DNA from: Pleurotus djamor
Taxonomy: Eukaryota; Basidiomycota; Agaricomycetes; Agaricales; Pleurotaceae
Direction of reading: 5' to 3'
Assembly (NCBI GenBank): GCA_029747585.1
Contig: JAPEVF010001104.1
Span: 1-13,887 of the forward strand
DNA: 13,887 nucleotides
Position 1 is the first letter of the stretch. Each line of letters opens with the position of its first letter. The notes under the pieces were generated by a model. That model was not told where the DNA came from. It saw only the letters and a program-made list of their open reading frames with translations, and did not search any database. The translations under genes were made by a program, and so were the position numbers. Shown piece by piece: positions 1 to 9,800 of the stretch.

Positions 1-1
1 T

Positions 2-1153
2 GGGAAGACTACGTTATTGACGACAACCTTTCAGTATTCGTTCTTCAACAGCTTCTCCGGTCAAATTGCCAACGAGTCTTGGACGCTATCGCTGTACAAT
101 GTCTTATTCACGGTACTGCCACCCCTTGTCATTGGTATCTTCGATCAATTTGTCTCGGCTCGAATGCTGGACAGATACCCGCAACTGTACATCCTGGGAC
201 AGAAGAACGCTTTCTTCACCAAGACTGCATTCTGGATGTGGATTGCGAATGCCTTGTTCCACAGTCTGGTACGTCCCCTTTGTTTCTCTTTCTCTGGCGC
301 GTCTACTAACTCTGCGGAATGTAGGTCACCTTTGCGTTTACGGTCTTCCTTTGGTGGGGTGATTTGAAGCAAGCGGACGGTCTAGATACGGGGCTCTGGT
401 TCTGGGGGACGACATTGTATCTTGTGGTTCTTCTAACTGTCCTCGGAAAGGCTGCTTTGATCTCTGAGTAAGTGTGCTTTTCTTATTATACGCCACATAC
501 TCACCATTCTTTTTACAGCATCTGGACCAAGTACACAGTGGCAGGTTCGTCTAGCCACTCCTAGATTGGGTTCGAGACTGATGATCATATCCCATCCAGC
601 TATACCGGGATCATTCATATTCACAATGGCTTTCCTGCCTATCTACGCCGTTGTTGCCCCAGCTATTGGATTTTCGACCGAGTACCAAGGCATTGTACCG
701 CGACTCTGGGGAAATGGCATCTTTTACTTTTCCATCATCCTCATCCCTGTCGTCTGCCTCGCTCGCGACTTTGTGTGGAAATAGTGCGCAGCGTTCTGTT
801 TCCAATACAATTGAATCCAGATCTCTAACTCCCCACTTAGCTATCGCCGGACGTATATGCCTTCATCTTACCACATTGCCCAAGAACTGCAAAAGTATAA
901 TATCCCTGACTACCGACCGCGGCAAGAACAGTGGGTCACTCTGTATTGGTTGCACCACTTGGTTTGGTAACTAAATTGCTCTGTCCGTCGTAGATTCCAA
1001 AAGGCCATCAAAAAGGTTCGCGCTGTGCAGAGGATGCGCCGGAACCGTGGGTTTGCATTCAGTCAAACGGAGACTGCTGGGAAACAGGATCAAGCGCGAT
1101 TGATCAGAGCGTACGATACATCAAAATCGGACGCACGACCAACTGGATACTAG
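2..1153 (+). CDS. DRS2: P4-ATPase phospholipid flippase, Drs2 type (C-terminal part, 5' end outside window)
   Basis: C-terminal 289 residues of a P4-type ATPase that moves aminophospholipids to the cytosolic leaflet, in yeast at the trans-Golgi network. Proposed exons are 2–268, 325–467, 519–544, 600–783, 841–930 and 994–1153; phases join and introns are 51–63 nt. The translation runs from the end of membrane segment 5 to segment 10. It includes family signatures such as ESWTLSLYN, VIGIFDQFVSARMLDRYPQLY (M6 and following loop), LGKAALISD (M8), WTKYTVAAIPGS (M9) and CLARDFVWKYYRRTY (end of M10). The cytosolic tail carries QFQKAIKKVRAVQRMRR followed by GFAFS, corresponding to the GYAFS autoregulatory motif of yeast Drs2. 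The tail ends about 27 residues later, at 1153, with no NPF motif. Positions 1–34 may be an intron end (ctttcag at 28–34) rather than coding. Drs2 class is favoured over Dnf by the tail. The catalytic P-domain aspartate lies outside the window. Confidence 0.92.
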
Positions 1154-2199
1154 AGACCGAGTGACGTGTCGCGTCAACTTTCCGCTCGTTATTTCGACAT
1201 AGACATAATTATAAGTTCGTACCCACACATTCGCTTTCTTGCTCTCCTCTGCTGCTGTGATCTTACAGCGGTTCTGGTCAGTCTCCTGTTTTTCGTGCGT
1301 CGTATATAGCTTTGTGGACCGTTCAGTCAGATTTTTCTTTTTTGCAAACTTAATTACTCATGGGACAATGTAGTCTAATAGCAATATATATATACTATCT
1401 ATTGTTTAATGAGTACCTCGGAGGGGTAAGTACTATAGTTTGAGTTTTGGCGTGACACTGCTGCGAGATATCAGATGGGCGGTGGTGAAGTGGTGACAAC
1501 GAAGATGTTGATGTTCGATGTGATCCTGGCCTCGGTGGTCGCACCGAGACACTGATAATCGTCACACGTTGCGAGAAAAAGAGAAGGAATGGAGAACAAG
1601 GAGCGGGTTCTATTGATGATATAGCAGCCTGTATACGGTACCATTGTCCCAACTTGAACGGGACACTATTGTCAGATACAATGCACATGTTAGCTGCGTG
1701 TACATTGGGATGACAGCAGGGCCTGTATACATTTCAACCCATCGACGCGCAGTTTTCATGTATCACCATGCGTGATGTCTTTGCAACGGAGGGAAATGGG
1801 TCGAGGACTGGGATGACCTGGGTGGTGTTCTAGACGGAAATGGGGGAGCCGAGACGAGTAGTTGTGGCCAAGTTGAAGGTGGCGGAAGGATAAAAAGGCA
1901 ATTGTGCCTTGACGACGGGAGGATTTTTGATGTCGTTGTGACAAGGTCGAGTGTGACGCCTGTGTTTTTCCCACTGAGCTGCCCACTCAATTCTAATATA
2001 AGCCTTTGCTCCCAGGTCTTTACCATCTTTCCCTTTCCCCCTGCCCCGTGCATCTTGGAGACTGCGTCTCAATCTCCCCCTTTCTCTCCTTTTTTCTCTT
2101 CTTTTTCTCTTCTGTTTTCTTTTCTTCCCATCTTCTTAGACACTCCCACCGTCCCTGCGTCCGGAACGCCTACCATCGACAAACCGGCACATTCGACAA
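1154..2199. other. Intergenic region: flippase 3' end and noxR upstream region
   Basis: About 1.05 kb with no supportable gene. It should hold the 3' UTR and poly(A) site of the flippase gene and the promoter of noxR. A short (TA)n run lies at about 1385–1396, and a decamer GCCTGTATAC occurs twice (about 1628 and 1721) with no obvious meaning. Minus-strand open frames at 1395–1688 and 1756–2072 have low-complexity Ser/Pro/His-rich translations, no splice logic and no recognisable domain. I see no upstream ATG in the last 200 bases before the noxR start. Confidence 0.6.
2064..2143 (+). promoter_or_regulatory. Long pyrimidine (CT) tract upstream of noxR
   Basis: An almost pure C/T stretch on the coding strand ends about 57 bases before the noxR ATG. 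CT-rich blocks next to transcription starts are a common promoter feature of filamentous fungi. The tract ends in cttcttag at about 2136–2143, so it could instead be the polypyrimidine tract and acceptor of a 5'-UTR intron. The sequence alone does not decide between these. Confidence 0.45.
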
Positions 2200-4229
2200 A
2201 TGTCTCTCAAAGCAGAACTCGAAACTTGGGCCGCTGCCCTGAAAGCTTATGATGACCAGGATTTCGAAAAGTCCCTCGATCTCTTTTCCGTGCGTCAAGT
2301 CCAGCGTTTTCTGCACCGAGCAGGCTCTGAATGATCTATCTAGCGCATAGCGGATTCATCCAAGATTCTCACAAATATGGGCCTTATCTACGCGACCCTT
2401 GGAGAGCATGACGCTGCCGTGGAGCGTTTCATGGAGGCCACCACCTTGGACCAGTATCTGGCCGTTGCGTACGTCTTGCACCATGTCTTTCTGTTGGTTG
2501 CGATGGTCTGATTGATCGGACGTAGTTACTTCCAATGCGGTGTATCCAACTTTCTACTCGGTCGATACGAGTTGTCGGCCAAGGACTTTGACGAGGCTTT
2601 ACTTTACTTGAGGGGGAATCAAGCCATGTGCGTCTTCAGTGCTAGGCCTTTGTAGGCTTGCTGCTAACGATCGAACAGAAACTACGAGCAACTAGGCCTC
2701 AAATTCCGTCTCTTCTCTGCAGAGGTCCTGTTCAACAAGGGCCTCTCCCAAATTTACATGGGCCGTGCCCAGGAGGGCATGGCTGAGCTCGAGGCAGCAA
2801 AGAAGGAAAAGGCTACCGAGGAACATGACGTTATTGACGACGCGATACGAGACAGTGGGGAGGGTTACACCGTATTCAGTATTGTGCGTATACTCCAACT
2901 TGCATCACTTCTCCCCGTCTGACACTGCGCGTCACACACAGCCTGTTGGTGTGTTATACCGCCCGTCTGAGAAGAAACTGAAGAATTCCGTCGCCAAGGA
3001 TTACATGGGCAAAGCGGTCAGTTCCATGCACACCTGTCCGATTCCTGTCCTTACTAGCACCCCTGCAGAAACTTGTCGCCGCTAGTGATCCTGGTGATGC
3101 CTATACTGAATTCTCGGGCATCGCCCGCCTCAAGCAAGGCATATCCCCATCTAATGTATTCTTAGACACCCCAGAGGGGGCTGGACTTGGAAGGAGTGCA
3201 ACCGTCCCCGCTGCACTGCCAAGCAAGGCAGGCGAGTCCAACTTCAATCAGTTTTGATTGCGCGCGCTTGTACTTACATTGATGGTTGTTAGCCGTTGAC
3301 AAGCCCGAGTTACCGCTTAATCGTTCAAGAACAGCTCTACCAACGGTGAATCGCGACCTTGGAGACCAATCCCCCAGACAGCCTGGTCTCTCTCCTGGTC
3401 CTGGCATTCAGCGCAGCAACACAGCTATATCGGCTGCCCGTCCTTCACCTAATGCGACTATTGGCGGACCTCCTACTCGCGGGCTTAGTGTCCGAAGGGC
3501 TGAACCATCGCCGCAATCACAATCACCGCCTATGCTTGGGCAGGACCGTGGCCCGCAGCCTCCAATGAAAGGTGTGTCAAACTGACATTTCCGCGAGCCA
3601 AGTGTCACCGTACTGATAATTTCGCCCTAGACACCCGAATTACTCAGTTCTACGAAGATTACATCGATTCATATGGTGATGATAGTTCATCGCCTCCATT
3701 ACCTAGCGGACCACCGGGTGTAGCTGCCTGGGCGAAGAATAACGCTAATCCCGGTTATGCTTCGGGTGTCGCGCGCTCAGGTTCGCGCAGTGCTCCTACC
3801 AGTAACTATGCTGCCAGCTCTCTCGGTGTTGGTAATGTGAGGAGGAAGTTGACCAGGAGGGGCACTTCGAGGGGTGGATCGAGGAGTCAAGTTGGCAGTA
3901 TGTACGAGGAAGAGGAGGAAGGCTACGGAAGCGGTGAATACGACGACGGACCCTTCGAGTTGACGAAGATTCGAGTGAAGATCCATTACCAGGATGACGT
4001 CCATGGTATGGTCGTCAACCCGGAGATGTCGTTCGACGAGTTCACGAACAAGGTCGCGACCAAGTTCCGGAAATTGTTCAATGCTGTTGGATTGAAGTTC
4101 AAGGATGAGGATGGTGTTAAAGTCAACTTGAGGGACGAGTCGGATTACGAACTCGCCATCGAAACTGCTCGAGAGAGCGCGAAAGGGAAACCTGAGGGCA
4201 AACTCGAGATCTGGTGCATGGATGTCTAA
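2200..4229 (+). CDS. noxR: NADPH oxidase regulator NoxR (p67phox-like)
   Basis: Cytosolic activator of fungal NoxA/NoxB oxidases, which make superoxide for differentiation and polarised growth. Proposed exons: 2200–2289, 2344–2468, 2526–2627, 2679–2883, 2942–3016, 3069–3222, 3293–3571, 3631–4229 (542 residues). Residues 1–170 are TPR repeats starting MSLKAELETWAAALKAYDD. They include YLRGN, where Arg101 matches the arginine needed for Rac binding in p67phox (R102) and fungal NoxR (R101). Next comes the activation segment, FSIPVGVLYRPSEKKLKN, then KDYMGKAKLVAA (about 172–205). A Pro/Ser/Arg-rich linker follows with ITQFYEDYIDSYGDDS and AAWAKNN. A PB1 domain fills about 456–542 (KIRVKIHYQDD, acidic patch KDEDGVKVNLRDESDYELA, end KLEIWCMDV); in other fungi it binds Cdc24. 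There are no SH3 domains, unlike p67phox and as expected for NoxR. The exon 6/7 junction is uncertain: joining the two frames needs a GC donor at 3223, a long GT-donor intron from 3196, or an unseen sequence error. Confidence 0.93.
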
Positions 4230-5136
4230 TCGCGTATGACTATCCCCTCGCCACACCTCTTCACTTCCCTTGCCCAGCATCGTGAAGACATCTTGGGCAT
4301 CCTGCCCTATAGCATGCTGGCCGCGCCATTCCCGTCGTCTCAAGCAGTCCCTCCTTTGGCCTCCTCATCCACGTCTTCCTCAGCTCAGTGGCATCCCCTC
4401 TCGTTCATGACCTTTCCATTTTTCTCCATCTCTCCTATTTCTCTGCTTCCCCCATCCTATCCCATCCCAAGTACATATCTATATATTATAACCACCCATT
4501 CAACGGACTTATTCACTCAGCGTAGCTTTCCTCCTCATATTTACGCCATCTACCAGCTTCGTGCTCTGCTTTGTATAACTCTCCCATATGTCTTCCTCCG
4601 TCAATCTTCTCAGATCATAGGTCTTGCATACTCATCGGTATCGCTCATTGGGTTGGGGTGTTCCATACGTACTCTACCTCCCCTTACGACAGTCTCCCCT
4701 GCTTGCTTACATTCTTCCCCTGCGCGGCTCGTGCGTCAGTGAGTAGAGCCATTTTTTGTCCAAGTAGTACTACTGGTCCTGTACGATAGTAGCCTTCGTA
4801 GGTGTAAAATAGAGTTCATCTAGATGTGAAAGCGAGAGACGGCGCCCGATGTTCGTTTCCTCTCCGGAGCATTGCCAACGTGGTGATAAACTTTCGTCCA
4901 TTTCCGTGTTGACATTTCGTCGACATATCGATCTCGGGAGTAAGAGTCGCCGTGTCGGCCATGCGCTCTTGCGAGATGCCCTTGCGTTTTGATCGTTGCT
5001 GTCTTCTCTCGCCCCGGATGTTGCTCCATTCTAGCGGAATAGGAGGCCCCTGATCGCTATCGCATCTTCTCTTGAACTCGCAAAGTCTGTCACACGATGG
5101 CGACACCATCTTTCTTTATCAGCATACACAACTCCC
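4230..5136. other. Intergenic region: noxR 3' UTR and upstream region of the dehydrogenase-like gene
   Basis: About 0.9 kb. The first 500 bases are C/T-rich on the plus strand and stay open in one frame (4236–4742). Pyrimidine-rich DNA contains few stop codons, and the translation is Ser/Pro/Leu-rich with no domain, so I read it as 3' UTR. From about 4800 the composition becomes mixed. Short ATG-initiated frames occur before the next gene, including one at about 4962 and one at 5097 described separately. Confidence 0.55.
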
Positions 5137-5204
5137 ATGGCCGCAGTCGCTCCTGTTATCGGTATCGTCGCTCCCGGGGCTATGGGCTCTGCGGTGGCGC
5201 GTAG
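5097..5204 (+). other. Possible upstream ORF overlapping the dehydrogenase-like start
   Basis: An ATG at 5097, 40 bases before the proposed start at 5137, opens a 35-codon frame that ends with TAG at 5202–5204, inside the main coding region and in another frame. If 5097 is in the mRNA, ribosomes starting there would miss the main ATG. It may equally lie in the promoter or in a 5'-UTR intron: the stretch at 5111–5124 (ttctttatcag) resembles a splice acceptor. Confidence 0.3.
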
Positions 5205-6199
5205 ATTGCATGAAGCTGGGTGTACCATCTTGACAAACCTTGATGGACGATCGGAGGACTCGAAGAAACGCGCGAAAGACGCGGGAATGGAGGACACGTC
5301 GTTGGAGGATATTGCATTACGTGCGAGTTGGATTTTGAGTATTCTACCTCCGAAGGATGCGAGGTCGTTTGCGGAACGGTTTATTGCGGCACATTCTAAA
5401 GCTCATCAAGAATCTGGACAAGGTCAAGAAACCTCGAATGAGATCGTGTTTGTTGATTGCAATGCAGTTAATCCCAAGACTGTCAAGGCCATCTCATCGC
5501 TTTTCGAAACGACAAGCCCGAAGGTTCATTTTATCGACGCCAGTATTATTGGGGGGCCTCCAACGGCTGGTTATGATCCTACCTTCTATGCTTCGGCTGA
5601 AACGAAAGATGAAGGGGTACTTGATGGGTTTGTAAGCCTATCGCGGTATGGGTTGAAGACTTCCCCTTTGAAGGGCGAAGGGGTGGGCATAGGGGATGCG
5701 AGCGCACTTAAGATGTCTTACGCTGTCAGTATCTCCCTTCCCGTCACTAAGTTTAGAGTCTGTAGGAGTGATGGTTCCGCTGATGCTGGACCATAACTTG
5801 TAGGGTATATCCAAGGGCACCACCGGACTGATGGCAACCATGATTCTAGGTGAGTTAACTGTATAGTTGCTGTATAGACCGCTCCGAACGCGGCGTTGAC
5901 GATCATGGGTCATCACAGCGGCGTACGCTGCATCGCCAGCCACAGCTGAAGCCCTTCTGGAGGAGCTCAAATCTTCTCAGCCCATCTTTCTGCGTCGGAT
6001 TGCCACGGCTATTCCGTCGATGATACCCAAAGCGTACCGATGGTCAGGGGAAATGGAAGAGATAGCGGGGTTTGTGGGAGATGGTGAGGAGGATGTGTAT
6101 CATGGACTGGCGAAATTATATGAGCGGGTTGAAAAGTCAGAAGCAGGAGAGGTTGAGACACTTATGGACTTTGTGGGGAAGGCTAATCACGCTTTGTAG
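5137..6199 (+). CDS. 6-phosphogluconate dehydrogenase-like / DUF1932 NAD(P)-binding protein
   Basis: Member of the 6-phosphogluconate dehydrogenase/3-hydroxyisobutyrate dehydrogenase-like superfamily; the substrate is not known from sequence. Exons 5137–5724, 5804–5849 and 5919–6199 give 304 residues, a normal length for this group. The N-terminus starts in the first strand of a Rossmann fold with the dinucleotide loop GIVAPGAMGSAVA (about residues 9–21). LDGR after the second strand may contact the NADP phosphate. SILPP and VFVDCNAVNPKT are typical later strands, and DASIIGGPP is the substrate-loop region of the fold. After intron 1 the sequence reads KMSYAGISKGTTGLMATMILAAYAAS; Lys200 in ISKG sits where the catalytic lysine of this superfamily is found. 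The rest is the helical DUF1932-like C-terminal domain. ATG 5137 is chosen because it directly precedes the first strand. It is too short to be true 6PGDH of the pentose phosphate pathway. Confidence 0.85.
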
Positions 6200-6842
6200 T
6201 ACAGGGGACGTCCTCAAGGGTTCCCAGAAAACTATGGGATTCGTAGATAGTAATACTCCAAAGGGCATGAGCGCCTAAAACAGGCGCCAATCACCGAGAT
6301 GCCCGATCGTCGACCATGACGGTGTCGTGCATAGGATGAGTTCAAATTTTGTCCCAGGTAAGGCTATGTTGATGACATAGGGAATGAGGCCTGAGTCTTC
6401 TCTGCTGCAAGCCCTCTGGCCGAAATACGGCTTGTGGAGGTTGGCCGAGTTGTGTAATTCTTTGGTAATAAGTAATTCTTATGGTTTTACATGACTGGCA
6501 TAAGTTGGTCAACGCCAATTATTGGGCCCTTTGGTTTGGGCTTGAGCTCACCGTTTGCGACAGTGCATTGGCCAAGATTGTTGTTGCCAGGCACAACGGA
6601 CTAGCGTGGACCTGGGGGAGAGATTTTGGGTTTTTGTGAACGGCGGTATGGCGACCCTGATCCAAACCGCTTGAGGCGACCCGGATAACCAAACTCCTCG
6701 CGCCCTCCTGCAATGTTTTTATCTTCTTCTTTGTGACTTTTGAACTTTTGCTTTCACCGACTCGAACTTCGTCGTAACTTTTGGTCGTAATCGGCCTTTC
6801 GGTTGCCACCTGACTCCTCCCACATTTGTCNTTTTTTTCGTG
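6200..6842. other. Intergenic region before the RhoGAP gene
   Basis: About 640 bases with no gene I can support. It should contain the 3' end of the dehydrogenase-like transcript and the RhoGAP promoter. A short AT-rich patch near 6452–6490 repeats GTAATTCTT twice. One unresolved base (n) stands at 6831, just before a run of T, 12 bases upstream of the RhoGAP ATG. A minus-strand open frame at 6519–6860 has no recognisable product. Confidence 0.5.
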
Positions 6843-9800
6843 ATGACCATGCTTGCTCAATCCACGTCGAATAACCCCATATCTGCTCCTACATCACCGT
6901 CAGATTCGAAACAAGACGTTAATGGCTCCCTCCAGTCTCCGACCACCCCATCAAATGGCACAAAATCTCCCGAAAAACACGTCGACGAGTTAGCGAGTCC
7001 AAGTAAATCCTCGCTTCGGACCACCCGAAACCAGGCAGGACAGGATCCAAATGATTCTGCGACGTGGGGATCCAACTTTTGGGTAACTTTGGTAGATCCA
7101 CAGGTACGTGCTGCTTCATGCGTAGATCCCCCGATTGCCATCTCTGGTGGCTTACTTCGTGCTTGTAAAAGTCTCAGATGTCCTTCTTCGCTTGCCCTGC
7201 AACTGGACAAGTCAGCTGGGATCCCCCAGTTGGAAATTTCGTGTACGGTCTGTTTCATACATATGTCTCGGCTCTTGTCAGGCTGATGTTTGGCTTTTTA
7301 TGGCAGCCTGCCTCCAAGTGCTGATGGAGAGTGGTGGGAGTTGAGCGACGATTCGCGCGGCGGTATCCCTTACTACTACCAGACAAAGACAGGAGAGACC
7401 GTATGGGAGCGGCCTTCTGGTTTCGTGATCCCTTTGGGCATAGTTCAGGTGCGTGCAATGTACCTTTGGAATCCAGCCTTGCGCCTTAATATTTGAAACT
7501 CTTTTCTTTCATCAGGACACAGCCCTTGCTCGTCGGCTCTCTCAAACCAACTTTGGCAGATTATCGAAAGTTGTTGAGGACGAAACAGTTCAAATAAAGT
7601 CTCCAAAGCCCCAGTACAGACGGTCCAAATCCTATGCCAATGGTCAAGACGGCGGACACGATCAGCTCCAAAACCGCAGACCCAGTTCCACGTCGCCCTC
7701 TGCGAACGGTCAAAAGCACAGCCAAGTGAGGCGCTCGGTCTCAAGTGATCAATACCATACCAGTGGCTCCAACCGTCTCTTGCATCCGCACTCTGTGGCA
7801 CCGCAGCTCCCTACAATACCAGGCTCTCCCTATACTACCGAAGCTTCTTCCCCTCCATCTCCATCATCACCGCGTTCAATGACGCCCTCTAATAGTCAAC
7901 CCAAGAATTCGTCCAAGAGCAAAGACAAAGACTCGCCGAACGGAAAGACTAACGGCAAAGCTTCACCGAACGGAAGTACTCATACGGAGTCTTCCTCACG
8001 GAAGCGGTCAAAGTCTTCATCATATGTTCCCCACCGATCACCCCCTCCACAGAGTCTTAATGCGGCAGCGGAACTGCTCGCTGGATCTCATTCTGACAAC
8101 GGCCATGGGTCGCCACCTCGGCTATCAATAGCGTCGACGAAGCAGACGCATGAGCACGCGAACAATCTACTCCCACCGCCGACGACGCCCACGCGGGATA
8201 AAACCAATCTCCCGTCAGCTTCACCCCGGCGCCCCATCCCTGCAATACCAAACTGGTCCGGGAAAGTTGCTTTTGCGTCGGTTGCGGGTAAAGGGATTAG
8301 CAATCCTGTTCTAAACAATGGTGCGATCACTCTTCTTCTACCTTATCGTGCCTATGATGTTGATTCTCTCTCTTAGAGGCGACCCTCAACATGAGCCCCG
8401 TAAAGAACCGTGCTGCAGGCAAACCAATACCTGTAGAAGCAGCGATGCGAGCGGGGCCGTCGTTGGAACGCACACATACCGCGACGTTGAGCTCTGGGTA
8501 AGAATCCGATNCCCCCCATTACCTTGGTTTACTAATTTCATACTCCAGAACATATCCCATCCTACCATACGACCTTGCTTCTGCTATCCAGCAGTTTTCG
8601 GAATCAGACTATGCTAGACAGTATTTCTCAACACATCGCACTGGTTTTATCTTTCGTCGGAAGGTCCCTGTCGCTCAGCTCATGACTTGGCAGAAGGTAT
8701 GTCATACCATCTTTCTCGCATGAACTGCGACGTTGACGTCACCTCGTTGCTAGTCCCCGCTCAGCTCACCACTGCTTACTTTGCGGCGCTCACTCAACAA
8801 AGATGCTGTCAAGATATTCAAGGTCATCCAGCACATTATGGGCGATCGAGAAAGAGAACGGAACGTGAACGTTCGGTTACCCACGGACGGTCGACTCTCG
8901 ACAGTTGCTTCCATCAATGGGTCAACAACATCTGTACATACCTTTGGCATCCTTGAAGAAGAACGGTGGTTACTGAACGAAGGTCTTACTCACGGGGAAC
9001 TTCGCGATGAGATATATTGCCAAGTTATGAAGCAACTCTCTAAAAACCCCTCTCCGTACGTCCTAACCTGAACCTCGCGTTCTCATCAACTTCTGAATTA
9101 CCCATTCGTTAGTGAAAGCGTATTCAAGGGATGGCAGCTTTTATGTGTACTTCTGATCACGTTCCCCCCGTCCAAGAACTTCGAAACGTATCTACAATCA
9201 TTTATACAACAGAGGACATCGCAGTCTGAAGGTCGCGTCGACGTCATGGCGAAATATTGTCTCCGACGACTCGCTTCCATCGCTAAGAAGGGCCCAAGAG
9301 GGAAGCCACCAACAGCTGCTGAGATAGAGATAGCTTCGGTGTGTTCTTTTGGCTCCGCGACGCCTTACCTGCCTTCTCAATTCCCCATAGGACGCTGCCT
9401 TTAACCCTTCTACTTTCGGAGAGTCGCTTGATGCTATCATCCGACTTCAAGAACGGAACTACCCTCACCAGAAGGTCCCCATTATCTTACCTTTCCTCGC
9501 TGACGGTATTCTCGCTCTTGGTGGTCCCAAATCAGAGGGGATCTTCCGCGTTCCTGGCGATGGTGACTCCGTCTCGGAGCTCAAACTACGTATCGACCGA
9601 GGGTATTATACCCTGGATGGTGTGGATGAACCTCATGTCCTTGCCTCCCTCATGAAATTATGGCTGAGGGAGCTGTGCGATCCGCTTGTCCCTGAGGAGA
9701 TGTACAATGAATGCATTACAAGTTCGGATGACCCTGAGGCTTGTGTCCGTATCGTCGAGCGGCTGCCAACCATAAATCGCCGCGTCGTGCTCTTCGTAAT

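Noticed and set aside
1395..2072. Several 76–97-codon minus-strand frames upstream of noxR
   Set aside because: Low-complexity translations, overlapping frames, no splice signals and no family resemblance.
3777..4343. 188-codon minus-strand frame
   Set aside because: It lies antisense to the noxR PB1-encoding exon and is a by-product of GC-biased codon use there; no recognisable product.
4236..4742. 168-codon plus-strand frame beginning 7 bases after the noxR stop
   Set aside because: The DNA is C/T-rich and so poor in stop codons. The translation is Ser/Pro/Leu-rich with no domain, and its position fits a 3' UTR.
8057..8330. Minus-strand frames inside the RhoGAP linker exon
   Set aside because: Shadows of the Ser/Pro-rich coding sequence on the plus strand.
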